The notes: generated by a model from the sequence alone, not told the origin. Positions 34,333 through 44,821 are shown, counted from the first letter of the stretch. The stretch is 64,000 nucleotides of DNA from Yoonia sp. (GCA_029250945.1 JAQXEG010000034.1:62001-126000), one strand, 5' to 3'. Program-made: numbers and translations.

Positions 34333-36633
34333 CTATTCGCCGTATGGAATCCAGATGTTTTTCACCTCTGTGGCGGCTTGCAAAAACTCTTTTGCAGCGG
34401 GGGCATGGGATGGCGCCCAAACCCGTTTCAGATTGCCCGCGCTATTGCCCTCAATCATCTGGGTCGCGGTTGCATCACCAAGGTTCCAAACCGCATCAAC
34501 ATCCATATGTTTGCTGAGCGTATCGCCAAGTTCACCCTGCGCGCCTGTCACGATATTGACGACACCCGCCGGTACATCGCTTGTCTCTAGGATTTGGATA
34601 AAGTCCGTGGCCGCCAGCGGGAATGCCCGCGATGGCACCAGTGTTACGCGGTTCCCCATCGCGATTGCCGCTGCCATGGGCGTGACAAAATCAAGAAGCG
34701 GTTGGTCGCCACACAGCACGCCAATTTTGCCAACTGGTTCCTTCATCGCAAGGGCCACTCCGCGGATCGGCACGCCATGCGCCTGCCCGTCGTATTTGTC
34801 CGCCCAAGCCGCATAGGTGAACAGCGCTTTGATGCTGTCTGCGACCTTTGCCTTGCCCGATTTGCCAGTTAGCTCCTTGATCCGGTCTGCAAATTCATCC
34901 GCGCGCGCGGATAGGTTTTCGCCGATATAATACAGGATCTGCGCTCGCAAATGGCCGGTGGTCTTGGCCCAGCCTTTGGCCGCGTTCATCGCTTCAACCG
35001 CGTTGCGGATATCCTTGCGATTGCCGACAGACGCGTGCCCGAGAAGCGCACCCTTAGGGCCATAGACCGGATCAGAATACCCGCCATCCGGGCGTGCTTG
35101 CTTGCCGCCGATATACAGTTTGGCTGTGCGGTCCAGTGGATCAGTCGATGCGCCGTCGCCCGTGTAGGGTGTCGCGGCTTTGCGCGGCTTTGTGGTGCCT
35201 TTGGGTTTGGTGTAGCCGGACAAGCCTTCCCAGCCGCCTTCACGGCCAAAGCCACTTTCGCGGACCCCGCCAAAACCGGCGGCGGCATCCATCATGTTGG
35301 TGCCATTGACCCACACGATACCTGCCACCAATTTGGGCGCGATGTCCAAGGCCAGATTGATATTCTCGGACCAGACCGATGCAGCCAGTCCATAGCGCGT
35401 GTTATTGGCGACCTCGACCGCCTCCGCAGGGGTGCGGAACGTGGTTGCCACCAGCACGGGGCCAAAGATTTCGGTCTGCATCAGATGTGATGCGGGGTGC
35501 AGGCCGGTGATCAATGTTGGCGGGTAAAAACAACCATCAGGGGCGGTCGTTTGGAACATGTCCCCTTCGGTGTTCTCGGACACCAGCTTGGCGATCATGT
35601 TGCGCTGGGACGGGTCCACAATCGCACCCACGTCGATGCATTTGTCCAATGGATCGCCTATGCGTAAGGCCGCCATGCGGGCCTTCAGCTTGGCATAGAA
35701 AACCTCCGCGATGCCCTCTTGCACCAACAGACGCGATCCGGCGCAGCAGACTTGACCCTGATTGAACCAGATCGCGTCAACCAACCCCTCGACCGCGCTG
35801 TCGATGTCGGCGTCCTCAAACACGATATAGGGGGACTTGCCTCCCAGTTCGAGCGATAGGGCTTTGCCCGATCCTGCGGTTTGGGTGCGGATGATCCGGC
35901 CCACGTCTGTGCTGCCTGTGAATGCGATTTTTTCCACATCAGACGCGACCAACGCGGCCCCTGTATCACCGTCGCCCGTGATGATGTTGACGACACCTGC
36001 TGGCACGCCTGCTTGGGTGCAAATTTCACAAAAAACCATGGCGGTCATGGGGGTGAATTCGGCGGGCTTCAGCACAACGGTATTGCCCATCGCCAGTGCG
36101 GGCGCGATTTTCCATGCCAGCATGAGCAGCGGAAAATTCCACGGGATGATCTGGCCGCAAACGCCCAAGGCCTCAGCATCTGGCAGCTCCTCGTCCATCA
36201 GCTGGGCCATGCCCGCATGATAATAGAAATGCCGGATCGCAAGCGGCACATCAATATCGCGGGCCTCGCGGATGGGTTTGCCGTTATCAAGCGTTTCCAT
36301 CACGGCCAAAAGGCGCGCGTGTTTTTGCATAAGTCGCGAAATGGCATATAGAACACGGGCGCGGGCATGTGCATCCTTGGCCCAAGCGGCTTGTGCCTTG
36401 CGCGCTGCTTTGACGGCACTTGCGACCTCTTCTGCAGTGCCCTTGGTGACACCGGCCAGCTTTTCACCCGTCGCTGGGTTCGTCGTCGCGAAATCATCGC
36501 GCAACGGGCCCCATTTGCCGCCGATAAAGTGCCCTGCAATTCCGCCGCGATCTGCGATCCACGCAAGGGCTTCATCCGCGTTTTCAGGGGCCGGACCGTA
36601 ATCCATACTGTCAAAAATATCCTGAACGGTCAT
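34333..36633 (-). CDS. Tandem-domain aldehyde dehydrogenase
   Basis: A 766-residue protein with two aldehyde dehydrogenase modules. The first (about 30-470) is complete: IIPWNFPLLMLAWKIAPALA, FTGSTDVGRIIRT, the Glu in SLELGGKSPYIVFEDADID and the catalytic Cys in FNQGQVCCAGSRLL. The second (about 490-766) begins with a new LYIGGKQARPDGGYSDPVYG and has only the NAD-binding part (VGKIGVLCGDQPLLDFVTPM). It lacks a catalytic Cys and looks like a non-catalytic or structural module. The ATG at 36633 is preferred to the longer frame. It lies just downstream of deoC in the same direction, so it may oxidise acetaldehyde released by DeoC. Confidence 0.87.
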   Translation of the reverse strand: MTVQDIFDSMDYGPAPENADEALAWIADRGGIAGHFIGGKWGPLRDDFATTNPATGEKLAGVTKGTAEEVASAVKAARKAQAAWAKDAHARARVLYAISRLMQKHARLLAVMETLDNGKPIREARDIDVPLAIRHFYYHAGMAQLMDEELPDAEALGVCGQIIPWNFPLLMLAWKIAPALAMGNTVVLKPAEFTPMTAMVFCEICTQAGVPAGVVNIITGDGDTGAALVASDVEKIAFTGSTDVGRIIRTQTAGSGKALSLELGGKSPYIVFEDADIDSAVEGLVDAIWFNQGQVCCAGSRLLVQEGIAEVFYAKLKARMAALRIGDPLDKCIDVGAIVDPSQRNMIAKLVSENTEGDMFQTTAPDGCFYPPTLITGLHPASHLMQTEIFGPVLVATTFRTPAEAVEVANNTRYGLAASVWSENINLALDIAPKLVAGIVWVNGTNMMDAAAGFGGVRESGFGREGGWEGLSGYTKPKGTTKPRKAATPYTGDGASTDPLDRTAKLYIGGKQARPDGGYSDPVYGPKGALLGHASVGNRKDIRNAVEAMNAAKGWAKTTGHLRAQILYYIGENLSARADEFADRIKELTGKSGKAKVADSIKALFTYAAWADKYDGQAHGVPIRGVALAMKEPVGKIGVLCGDQPLLDFVTPMAAAIAMGNRVTLVPSRAFPLAATDFIQILETSDVPAGVVNIVTGAQGELGDTLSKHMDVDAVWNLGDATATQMIEGNSAGNLKRVWAPSHAPAAKEFLQAATEVKNIWIPYGE

Positions 36634-36680
36634 ACCGCAATCCCCAGCTTCGCTTTTTCCAAAATACGCATAACGATCCC

Positions 36681-37673
36681 CTATCCGATCGCGTGACGCC
36701 AACCGGCAGAGTAGCTGCCGGTGACATGATGTTCGAGCTGTCGTTCAATATCGCCCAACAGCGATGACGCGCCGAACCGGAACAGGTCGGGCTGTAGCCA
36801 GCGGTCGCCAAGCTCGTCCTTGATCATCGACAGATAGACAATTGCGTCCTTGGCCTTTGAAATTCCGCCAGCGGGTTTGTAACCTACTTTTATGCCTGTG
36901 CGATCCTGATAATCGCGGATTGCGCGGATCATTGTGAGCGTCACAGGCAGCGTGGCGTTTACGGGTTCTTTGCCCGTCGACGTCTTGATGAAATCGGCGC
37001 CTGCCATCATGCAAATCAGGCTGGCACGCGCGACATTACGCAATGTGCCAAGCTCGCCTGTCGCCAAGATCGCTTTGACGTGGGCATCCCCGCAGGCGGC
37101 GCGCATCTCGGCCATTTCGTCATATAGCGCCTGCCAATTGCCAGTCAGCACATGGCGACGGCTGATCACGATGTCGATCTCTTGGGCGCCAGCGGCGACG
37201 CTGTCGCGAATTTCCTGAATACGCAGGTGAAACGGTGACAGACCCGCAGGAAAGCCAGTCGATACGGCAGCGACAGGGATCGACGTGCCCTGCAACGCGT
37301 CCACGGCTGTTTCGACCATATCGTGATACACACAGACCGCACCCGCGGTCAGCCCATCCATGCCAAGCGCATCAAGGATATGTTGGGACACAGGCTGCCG
37401 GGCTTTGGCGCATAGGCGGCGCACGCGGCCCACGCTGTCGTCACCCGACAGGGTGGTCAGGTCCATCAGGCTGACGGCCTTGCACAGCCATGCGGCTTGG
37501 AAATCTTTTTTCACGTTACGGCGACCAGGCAGGGACGCAGCGCGGCGTTCAATGGCGGATGTGTTGGCCTGCACGGTGCTGACCCAATCAAGGTCTAGCG
37601 GCATACCGTCATTGCGTGGCTCGTGAACTTGCGGCAATTGGGCCGTGTCCAACGTGGTTTGGGTGGTCTGCAT
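36681..37673 (-). CDS. deoC: Deoxyribose-phosphate aldolase
   Basis: A 330-residue class I aldolase that cleaves 2-deoxyribose 5-phosphate to glyceraldehyde 3-phosphate and acetaldehyde. The Schiff-base lysine lies in ADFIKTSTGKEPVNATLP (about residue 228), and the proton-relay lysine in KVGYKPAGGISKAKDA. It is of the long form with an N-terminal extension of about 80 residues. An AGGAG ribosome site precedes the ATG at 37673. It is followed 47 bp later by the tandem aldehyde dehydrogenase, a common alphaproteobacterial pairing. Confidence 0.93.
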   Translation of the reverse strand: MQTTQTTLDTAQLPQVHEPRNDGMPLDLDWVSTVQANTSAIERRAASLPGRRNVKKDFQAAWLCKAVSLMDLTTLSGDDSVGRVRRLCAKARQPVSQHILDALGMDGLTAGAVCVYHDMVETAVDALQGTSIPVAAVSTGFPAGLSPFHLRIQEIRDSVAAGAQEIDIVISRRHVLTGNWQALYDEMAEMRAACGDAHVKAILATGELGTLRNVARASLICMMAGADFIKTSTGKEPVNATLPVTLTMIRAIRDYQDRTGIKVGYKPAGGISKAKDAIVYLSMIKDELGDRWLQPDLFRFGASSLLGDIERQLEHHVTGSYSAGWRHAIG

Positions 37674-37840
37674 CTGGGCTCCTTTCCGCGCGGTATCAGC
37701 CTGTCATAACTGTGCGGTGATGCCAAGTTTTGACCATTTGGTCAATCTTATACCCTCCGGCATATCTGACAAAATGTTTGGACGGCGCGGACCCAAGCCG
37801 CTAAGGGGTGGGCAACTGCCATTCCCAAAGGACCAGACCC

Positions 37841-38533
37841 ATGTCATTTGACCGCTCCATCAAGATCGCACCATCCATCCTTGCCGCTGATTTCGCGAAT
37901 TTCGGCGCAGAGATCGCGGCCGTTGAAGCCCAAGGCGCTGACTGGATTCACGTGGATGTCATGGACGGTCATTTCGTCCCCGCCATCACCTTTGGTGCCC
38001 AGACCTGCAAGGCGATCCGCCCGCATGTGAAAACAGTGATGGATGTGCATCTGATGATCGCGCCAGTGGATAGTTATCTGCAAGGGTTCGCTGATGCGGG
38101 CGCGGATATCATCACCGCCCATTACGAGGCGGGGCCACACATCCACCGGACCCTGCAAAATATCCGCGATTTGGGATGTAAGGCAGGCGTCGCGCTGAAC
38201 CCCGGAACGCCTGCGTCCGTGGTCGAAGAATTGCTGGATATGGTCGACATGGTCTGCGTTATGACGGTGAACCCCGGCTTTGGCGGGCAGAAATTTATTG
38301 ATATGTCGCTCAAGATCGCAGACCTGCGTGCTATGATTGGCGAACGCCCTGTGCATATCCAAATCGACGGTGGCGTGGATGTGAACACAGCACCATTGGT
38401 CGCCGCAGCAGGTGCCGATGTATTGGTCGCAGGTTCGGCCGTATTCCGTGGCGGATCGGTTGCGGACCCCGCACCCTACGGCGAAAACATCCGCAACATC
38501 CGCAAGGTCGCGACAGAAAACGCCGCAGAGTAA
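37841..38533 (+). CDS. rpe: Ribulose-phosphate 3-epimerase
   Basis: A 230-residue TIM-barrel epimerase that interconverts ribulose 5-phosphate and xylulose 5-phosphate in the pentose phosphate pathway. The family motifs are complete: [51 protein letters not shown] and IQIDGGVD. The ATG at 37841 follows an AAGGA site and gives the standard length. It is divergent from deoC with 167 bp between; I see no clear operator there. Confidence 0.95.
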   Translation: MSFDRSIKIAPSILAADFANFGAEIAAVEAQGADWIHVDVMDGHFVPAITFGAQTCKAIRPHVKTVMDVHLMIAPVDSYLQGFADAGADIITAHYEAGPHIHRTLQNIRDLGCKAGVALNPGTPASVVEELLDMVDMVCVMTVNPGFGGQKFIDMSLKIADLRAMIGERPVHIQIDGGVDVNTAPLVAAAGADVLVAGSAVFRGGSVADPAPYGENIRNIRKVATENAAE

Positions 38534-38622
38534 TCTGCGCAAAAACTACACATCCCGCGCAAATGCTATGCACGCGGTTCCTTTAGGTCTGTTGGCAATC
38601 AACAGATCGAAGGGACAAGAAA

Positions 38623-39912
38623 ATGACACCTATGACAGTGCGCAGCGTGCCGCGTGGATTGCAGCGCGACGCATGGTGGATGGCCGCCGATGCCCAAACG
38701 GGTGTTGGGTCTGGCGGGACCAAGGCAGTGCCAAAACCGCTCTGGCTTTTGCTGGTTCTTTTGATTTTCACTGATCTGCTCGTGCTGCGAACGGCGCCCG
38801 GATTGGGCTTTGTCGGGTTGATCATCATCTTGACAGCAGGGGCCCATTGGGTCCAGCGGGACAAGGTCAAGGGCCGCCGCGCTGCGGTCGCTTGGGCCAT
38901 ACTAATCGTCGCTGTGCTTCCAGCGATTGATGTGTTTCAGTTCATATCATTTGCGAGTGCGTGGGGTGGGCTGACCGTATTTGCGGTCATGCTGGTCACA
39001 GATAACATCGGGCGGGCGGTCACGCGGTTGCCGCTTTATGGCGCGTGACAAACCATTGATGATATTGTGCGGGCCAAGGTGAATGGCCCCAACCGGACGA
39101 GCCTTTTGGATTGGGCGTTCCCCGTTGTGGCTGGTGCGATCTTTGTGGTACTGTTTATCGTGGCCAATCCGGTGGTGACGGCGTGGTTCGACAACATCAG
39201 CTTTGCCAACGCGCCTACGCCAGAGCGGGTCATCGCATGGGGATTGGCAGGCATCATCATTTGGCCGCTGCTTAGAATACATGTGCTCAGGTTGGGCCAA
39301 CCCGTCAGCCGTCGCCGCGCAACCGTGCAAAAGGTCGGGCTGATCAACGCACGGTCCGTCACGCGTGCGCTCATTCTATTTAACGTGATTTTTGCGGCGC
39401 AAACGCTGATGGATGTGGGTTATCTGTGGGGCGGTGTGCGTCTGCCGGACGGGATGACCTATGCGACCTATGCGCATCGCGGCGCCTATCCGTTGATGGC
39501 CACTGCGCTGCTGGCTGGTGGGTTCGCCTTGGTGGCGCAAACATGGCTTGACGGACGTGTGATGCGTGGGCTGTTGCTGGTCTGGATTGTGCAAACCCTG
39601 ATCCTTGTGATGTCGTCCATCCTACGGCTTGCCCTCAATGTGGATGGTTTGCCTGCGCGGGTCACCTTGGGTGTGCGGCCAGAGCATCTGTTACTTGCCG
39701 ATGGCCCCGCCGATTTGACCGTGACGCCCACGATGATCGAAAACACCGGTGCGGAGTGCTACATTACATTCGATCTGGCCGGCATATCGTTGACCGCCAA
39801 GGTGCCGGGGCGCATGGATGAGGACACGCTTGACCGGATTGGCCTGAACGTGGCCACAACTGCGCTAAGCCTTTTCGATATCGATACAGACGAACGGATT
39901 AATCGCCCTTAA
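38623..39912 (+). pseudogene. Decayed DUF4153/DUF4173 membrane protein gene fused to the TOBE end of an ABC transporter ATPase gene
   Basis: From ATG 38623 the frame encodes RGLQRDAWWMAADAQTGVG and several membrane helices, the start of a DUF4153/4173-type protein. It is cut by TGA at 39046-39048 (after RLPLYGA) and continues in the same frame as QTIDDIVRAKVNGPNRTSLL through ALILFNVIFAAQTLMDVGYL and RGAYPLMATALLAGGFALVA. After SSILRL (about 39640) it changes abruptly to GLPARVTLGVRPEHLLLADG and ITFDLAGISLTAKVPGRM. That is the C-terminal TOBE region of a UgpC/MalK-type ATPase. So there is one nonsense codon and one deletion junction joining unrelated genes. Confidence 0.85.
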
Positions 39913-39984
39913 GGCGTATATAGGGCATCTAACGACGCCCTAGGGCAGATATTGTGGCTGAAACTGTGACTTTTTTGCGAGTTT

Positions 39985-40022
39985 TTTGAATTTCAAACAG
40001 TGTTTCAAGATTTTTTTGAAAC
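39985..40022. promoter_or_regulatory. Inverted repeats in the AT-rich leader of the permease gene
   Basis: A palindrome TTTGAA-T-TTCAAA (39985-39997) is followed by GTTTCAA-N7-TTGAAAC (40002-40022), using related TTGAAA half-sites. They lie 115-150 bp upstream of the permease ATG. They could be a tandem operator. I could not match the 224-bp leader to a known purine riboswitch. Confidence 0.4.
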
Positions 40023-40136
40023 CGATTGGCGATTTTGTGCCGTAGACTCTGCGCATTCACGGGCGCGCATGACCCGACTGAGAAATTCACAAATGATCCG
40101 CAAAAGCGGGCGCAATACCAACAAGGGACACCCAAA

Positions 40137-41450
40137 ATGACTGACACGGCCTATTCCGATCCGAATACGACCCCACCGATGGCGCAAGCCATCCCGCTGG
40201 GTCTGCAACACGTTCTGGCGATGTTTGCATCCAATGTTACACCTTCTGTAATCGTCGCGGGGGCCGCTGGCCTTGCGTTCGGCAGTGCAGAACAAATCTA
40301 TCTGATCCAGATGGCGATGTTGTTCGCTGGGGTCGCGACAGTGTTCCAGACTGTTGGTATGGGGCCGGTTGGCGCCCGCCTGCCGATTATGCAGGGGACA
40401 TCGTTCGCGTTTGTCGGTGTGCTTGCTGGTGTGGCCGCGACACAAGGGCTTGGTGTTGCGCTAACCGCTTGTATTATTGGCGGTGTGATCCATTTCCTGC
40501 TGGGCGGCGTGATCCAGCATTTGCGTTGGTTGTTCCCACCGCTTGTCACCGGCCTCGTGATCCTTGCGATCGGTTTGTACCTGATCCCCGTTGCAATCAA
40601 ATACGCCGCCGGTGGTGCCGCTGATTTCCAGATGAACGCCGAAAGCTTTGGCTCCCTGATGCACTGGTCCGTTGCGTTGACCGTGATCGTCGTGTCCTTG
40701 GTGTTGAAATTCTTTACCAAAGGTGCGCTAAGCCAATCTGCGATCTTGATCGGCCTGTTAGCTGGCTACCTACTGGCGTATTTCCTTGGCATGGTCAATT
40801 TCGGCGCAGTTGCTAAGGCATCTTGGATCACATCCATCCAGCCAATGCCATACGGCTTTGAATTCAGCCTTGGCGCTGTGATCGCGGTCACATTGGTGTC
40901 CATCGTATCGGCGATTGAAACCGTGGGCGACGCATCCGCGACAACCAAAGCAGGCGCTGGCCGCGACGCAACCGACGCAGAGATTTCCGGCGCGACCTAT
41001 GCGGACGGTCTTGGCACCGCGATTGCCGGCGTATTCGGTGGTCTGCCAAACACATCGTTCAGCCAGAACGTCGGTATCGTCGGCATGACAGGGATCATGT
41101 CCCGTCACGTTGTAACCATCGCCGGTATCATCATGATCATCTGTGGCATGTTGCCAAAAATCGGTGCGGTTATCGCGTCGATGCCGTTCCCTGTACTGGG
41201 CGGCGGTGTGATCGTGATGTTTGGTATGGTTGCGGCCGCTGGCTTGAACATGCTGTCTGAAATCAACATGAACCGTCGTAACATGGTCATCATTGCTGTG
41301 TCGCTGGCGTTTGGTCTGGGTCTGAACCTTGTGCCAACAGCGGTGCAGTACCTGCCTGGCGTCGTGAAAATTCTTGCGACATCTGCGGTGGCCCCAACGG
41401 CCCTGATGGCAATCGTGTTGAACTTGGTCCTGCCAGACGACATCGACTAA
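40137..41450 (+). CDS. NCS2-family nucleobase (uracil/xanthine) permease
   Basis: A 437-residue inner-membrane nucleobase:cation symporter of the NCS2 family. About 12-14 hydrophobic segments are visible. Substrate-site regions typical of UraA/XanQ are present: PVGARLPIMQGTSFAFVGV, the ETVGDASATTKAGAG stretch with its conserved Glu, and GVFGGLPNTSFSQNVGIVGMTG. Xanthine or urate is as likely as uracil, since the family signature alone does not separate them. The ATG at 40137 has an AAGGGA site. It is an intact gene between two pseudogenes. Confidence 0.9.
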   Translation: MTDTAYSDPNTTPPMAQAIPLGLQHVLAMFASNVTPSVIVAGAAGLAFGSAEQIYLIQMAMLFAGVATVFQTVGMGPVGARLPIMQGTSFAFVGVLAGVAATQGLGVALTACIIGGVIHFLLGGVIQHLRWLFPPLVTGLVILAIGLYLIPVAIKYAAGGAADFQMNAESFGSLMHWSVALTVIVVSLVLKFFTKGALSQSAILIGLLAGYLLAYFLGMVNFGAVAKASWITSIQPMPYGFEFSLGAVIAVTLVSIVSAIETVGDASATTKAGAGRDATDAEISGATYADGLGTAIAGVFGGLPNTSFSQNVGIVGMTGIMSRHVVTIAGIIMIICGMLPKIGAVIASMPFPVLGGGVIVMFGMVAAAGLNMLSEINMNRRNMVIIAVSLAFGLGLNLVPTAVQYLPGVVKILATSAVAPTALMAIVLNLVLPDDID

Positions 41451-41473
41451 GGCATCTGCCACATTCACGAATG

Positions 41474-41506
41474 GGCCCCTCGTGCGTTTCGCATGGGGGG
41501 CTTTTT
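41474..41506 (+). terminator. Intrinsic terminator after the permease gene
   Basis: GCCCCTCGTGCG pairs with CGCATGGGGGGC across a 3-nt loop and is followed by TTTTT. It is 24 bp past the permease stop. Confidence 0.85.
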
Positions 41507-41562
41507 CATTTCGGGGGGGATGCACTAGGCCAGGTTAACACTAGCCAAAGGCCCCCCCCGTC

Positions 41563-42912
41563 ATGACGGATTTCTTCCTGCTCGCCTTCGTCTTTCTGAT
41601 CGCGGGCGTTGTGGCCGTGCCGATCGCGTAGCGCTTGGGCCTTGGGTCCGTGCTGGGCTATTTAATCGTGGGCATTTTGATCAGTCCGATTCTTGCGTTG
41701 CTGAACGTGGACGTCATCTCGATCCAGCGTTTTGCGGAATTCGGCGTGGCGGCAAACCTGCGCGAATTGTTTGTGGCGACTGCATTGATGACCATGATCG
41801 GTATCGCGTTGTTCATGTCGCTGGTGGGGCTGTCGCCCGCGCTCGGTACCTTCCTTGCGGGGGGTGTGCTGGCGAACTCGGAATACCGCCACGAATTAGA
41901 AAGCGACATTGACCCGTTCAAGGGCCTGTTCTTTATGACCGTCGGTGCGGGAATCAACTTTGGCCTTTGGGGCGCAAACCTTGGGCTGATCGTCGGGCTG
42001 ACATTGGGCCTGATGGCGCTGAAAGCCGCGGTGCTTTATGTGCTGGCCGTGGTGTTCAAGATCGAGGGATCGGACCGCTGGTTGTTCGCGCTGGGCCTCG
42101 CGCAAGCGGGTGAATTTGGCTTTGTCCTGTTGTCGTTTTCCGTTGCCAACGGCGTGATCCCAACCGAGCTGGCGGATCGTTTGCTGCTGGCTGTCGCCCT
42201 GTCGATGTTGCTGACGCCCGCGCTGTTTATCCTGTTCGACCGCGTGATCGTCCCACGCTTCATCGCGACGGAAGAGCGTGAGGCAGACGATATGCCTGAC
42301 AACGACAGTAAGGTGTTTATTATCGGTCATGGGCGTGTGGGTGGCGTTGTGTCGCGCATCCTGTCTGGGGCTGGCTACAATGCCACGGTGATCGATTTTA
42401 ACTCCGTGCAGTTGGAAATGCTCAAACGGTTTGGCGTGCATGCCTATTACGGTGATGCGACGCGCCCCGATCTGTTGCACGCGGCGGGTATTGCGGATGC
42501 CAAGCTGTTTGTGATTGCGATCGACGGTAAGGATCAGATCACCGAATTGGTGCGCTACGTGCATCATCATTACCCTGACCTGCATATGATCGCCCGCGCC
42601 GTGGGCCGCAACCATGTCCATGATCTGTGGTTCGCTGGCTGCCGCGACATTATCCGCGAATACTATGATAGCTCCTTGCGGATGGGCCGGTCTGCATTAA
42701 TGGTCATGGGCGCAGGCGCCCCGCAGGCCGAGGCCGCAGTCGCCGCATTTAACGAAGCCGACCGCGACGGCATGATTCCCGTCGCTGACGTCTATGACCC
42801 CAACATCCCTGCCTATGAGAATGAGGCGTTCATCGCCCGCATCAATGAAATGCGCGAAGAACGGACAGAGATGCTTCGTCAGAAAATGTTGGTAGCGCTG
42901 CGGGTCGAGTAA
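41563..42912 (+). pseudogene. Damaged KefB/CPA2-type potassium/proton antiporter gene
   Basis: The frame starts MTDFFLLAFVFLIAGVVAVPIA and meets TAG at 41629-41631, then continues in frame as RLGLGSVLGYLIVGILISP. After RFAEFGV (about 41750) it jumps directly to NLRELFVATALM and VGLSPALGTFLAGGVLANSE. The membrane region normally found between these parts (well over 100 residues) is missing. FKGLFFMTVGAG also lacks the few residues (LLLG) usual there. The C-terminal TrkA-N domain (VFIIGHGRVGGVVSRILSGA) and tail are intact. Full relatives have about 600 or more residues; this has 450 codons. It cannot make a working antiporter. Confidence 0.85.
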
Positions 42913-42927
42913 CAGCAAAATGGATTA

Positions 42928-42956
42928 GGTGTTGGCCGGATTTTATCGGCCACGCC
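42928..42956 (+). terminator. Stem-loop after the antiporter pseudogene
   Basis: GGTGTTGGCCG pairs with CGGCCACGCC around an AT-rich loop, 16 bp past the stop codon. The run after it (TATAG) is not T-rich, so termination efficiency is uncertain. Confidence 0.5.
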
Positions 42957-43023
42957 TATAGTCAATTTGCGCGCTCGGGCCTAAAGTGCCCGCAAACAAT
43001 GACATGTTAGTCAGGATATTCCT

Positions 43024-44820
43024 TTGAAGAAAATCAGCACCGAAGACCTGCGTTCGCGTCAGTGGTTCATGAACCAAGACAACCCCGAAATGACGGCGTT
43101 GTATCTGGAACGTTATCTGAACTACGGGCTGACCCGCGAGGAACTGCAATCGGGCAAGCCGATCATTGCGATTGCGCAGACGGGCAGTGATCTGTCCCCC
43201 TGCAACCGCCACCACCTTGAACTGACCAAACGTGTGCGCGACGGGATCATCGCCGCGGGTGGCACCCCGATTGAGGTGCCTGTGCATCCGATTCAGGAAA
43301 CCGGCAAACGCCCAACCGCATCGCTGGATCGTAACCTTGCGTATTTGTCGCTGGTGGAAACGCTTCATGGGTACCCGCTGGACGGCGTTGTGCTGAACAT
43401 CGGGTGTGACAAAACCACACCCGCTTTGCTGATGGCCGCCGCCACCGTGAACATCCCTGCGATTGCGCTGTCTGTCGGCCCGATGCTGAACGGCTGGTGG
43501 AAAGGTGAACGCGCAGGTTCGGGCACCGTAATCTGGAAGGCCCGCGAACAGCTGGCTGCAGGCCAGATTGATAACGACGAGTTTATGAACATCGCCGCCG
43601 CATCCGCCCCATCCGTGGGTTATTGCAACACGATGGGCACCGCGACCACGATGAATTCACTGGCCGAGGCGCTGGGCATGCAGCTGCCTGGTGCGGCGGC
43701 GATCCCCGCGCCTTACCGCGAACGCGGGCAGATTTCCTATGAAACAGGCAAGCGGATCGTGGACATGGTCTGGCAGGACCTGCGCCCGTCCGACGTGATG
43801 ACGCGGCAAGCGTTCGAGAACGCGATTGTCATCAATTCCGCAATTGGCGGCTCCACCAATGCGCCGATCCATTTGAACGGGATCGCCCGTCACATGGGTG
43901 TGGCGCTGGACAATAACGACTGGCAAAACATTGGACATGACGTGCCGCTGTTGGTGAACTTGCAACCCGCTGGTGAATATCTGGGCGAGGATTATCAACA
44001 AGCGGGCGGCGTGCCCGCCGTCGTGGGGGAATTGATTGCCGCAGGCCGCCTGCCGCACCCCGATGCGCTGACCGTCAACGGGGCGAGCATGGGCGATAAC
44101 TGCACCGCGACCCGCACGCTGGACGAACGCGTGATCAAAACCGTGGGCAACCCGCTGAAGGATCAGGCGGGCTTTATTAACCTGTCAGGCAACCTGTTCG
44201 ACAGTGCGATCATGAAAACCAGCGTGGTCAGCGCCGATTTCCGCGCCCGCTATCTGGCGAACCCTGACGATATGAACGCGTTTGAAGGCACCGCCGTCGT
44301 ATATGACGGGCCAGAGGATTTCCACCACCGCATTGATGATCCATCCGAAAACCTGACCGAAGCCTCGATCATGTTTATGCGAGGGGCGGGTCCTAAGGGC
44401 TATCCCGGTGGTGCAGAGGTGGTGAATATGCGCCCGCCTGCCTACTTGATTAAACAAGGGATCGAGGCCTTGCCCTGCATCGGTGATGGCCGTCAGTCGG
44501 GCACATCGGGCAGCCCTTCGATTTTGAACGCGGCACCAGAGGCGGCGGATGGCGGTGGCCTTGCGCTTTTGCAAAACGGTGATCGTGTGCGCGTTGATCT
44601 GAATACCTGCACCGTGAATATGTTGGTGCCATTGGATGAATTGGCGGATCGTGCGGCGAAACTGGTCGAAGCCGGTGGCTACGCCCATCCGCCAAGCCAG
44701 ACACCATGGCAGCAATACTTCCGCGAACTCGTCGGGCAATTCGATAAGGGCATGGCCCTGCGCGACGCCGACCAATACCAAGACATCGCGCGCAAAAATA
44801 CGCCGCGCGACAGCCACTAA
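43024..44820 (+). CDS. IlvD/Edd-family sugar-acid dehydratase
   Basis: A 598-residue Fe-S dehydratase of the IlvD/Edd family. The cluster cysteines are visible in [12 protein letters not shown] (about residue 60), [20 protein letters not shown] (about residue 128) and [20 protein letters not shown] (about residue 200). Length and the CNRHHLEL form place it in the pentonate/hexonate dehydratase branch (L-arabinonate, D-xylonate or related acids) rather than with IlvD. A 6-sulfogluconate dehydratase is in the same family, so a sulfosugar role cannot be excluded given the sulfonate genes 4 kb away. The start is TTG at 43024 with AGGA seven bases upstream; no ATG fits. An FAH-family gene follows one base later. 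Confidence 0.88.
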   Translation: MKKISTEDLRSRQWFMNQDNPEMTALYLERYLNYGLTREELQSGKPIIAIAQTGSDLSPCNRHHLELTKRVRDGIIAAGGTPIEVPVHPIQETGKRPTASLDRNLAYLSLVETLHGYPLDGVVLNIGCDKTTPALLMAAATVNIPAIALSVGPMLNGWWKGERAGSGTVIWKAREQLAAGQIDNDEFMNIAAASAPSVGYCNTMGTATTMNSLAEALGMQLPGAAAIPAPYRERGQISYETGKRIVDMVWQDLRPSDVMTRQAFENAIVINSAIGGSTNAPIHLNGIARHMGVALDNNDWQNIGHDVPLLVNLQPAGEYLGEDYQQAGGVPAVVGELIAAGRLPHPDALTVNGASMGDNCTATRTLDERVIKTVGNPLKDQAGFINLSGNLFDSAIMKTSVVSADFRARYLANPDDMNAFEGTAVVYDGPEDFHHRIDDPSENLTEASIMFMRGAGPKGYPGGAEVVNMRPPAYLIKQGIEALPCIGDGRQSGTSGSPSILNAAPEAADGGGLALLQNGDRVRVDLNTCTVNMLVPLDELADRAAKLVEAGGYAHPPSQTPWQQYFRELVGQFDKGMALRDADQYQDIARKNTPRDSH

Positions 44821-44821
44821 G

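Noticed and set aside
37674-37840. Riboswitch between deoC and rpe
   Set aside because: The 167-bp divergent gap shows ribosome sites but no convincing conserved structure.
39046-39048. In-frame TGA read as selenocysteine
   Set aside because: The protein is a DUF4153-type membrane protein with no known selenocysteine, no SECIS-like hairpin is evident right after it, and the gene is truncated by a fusion further on. A nonsense mutation is simpler.
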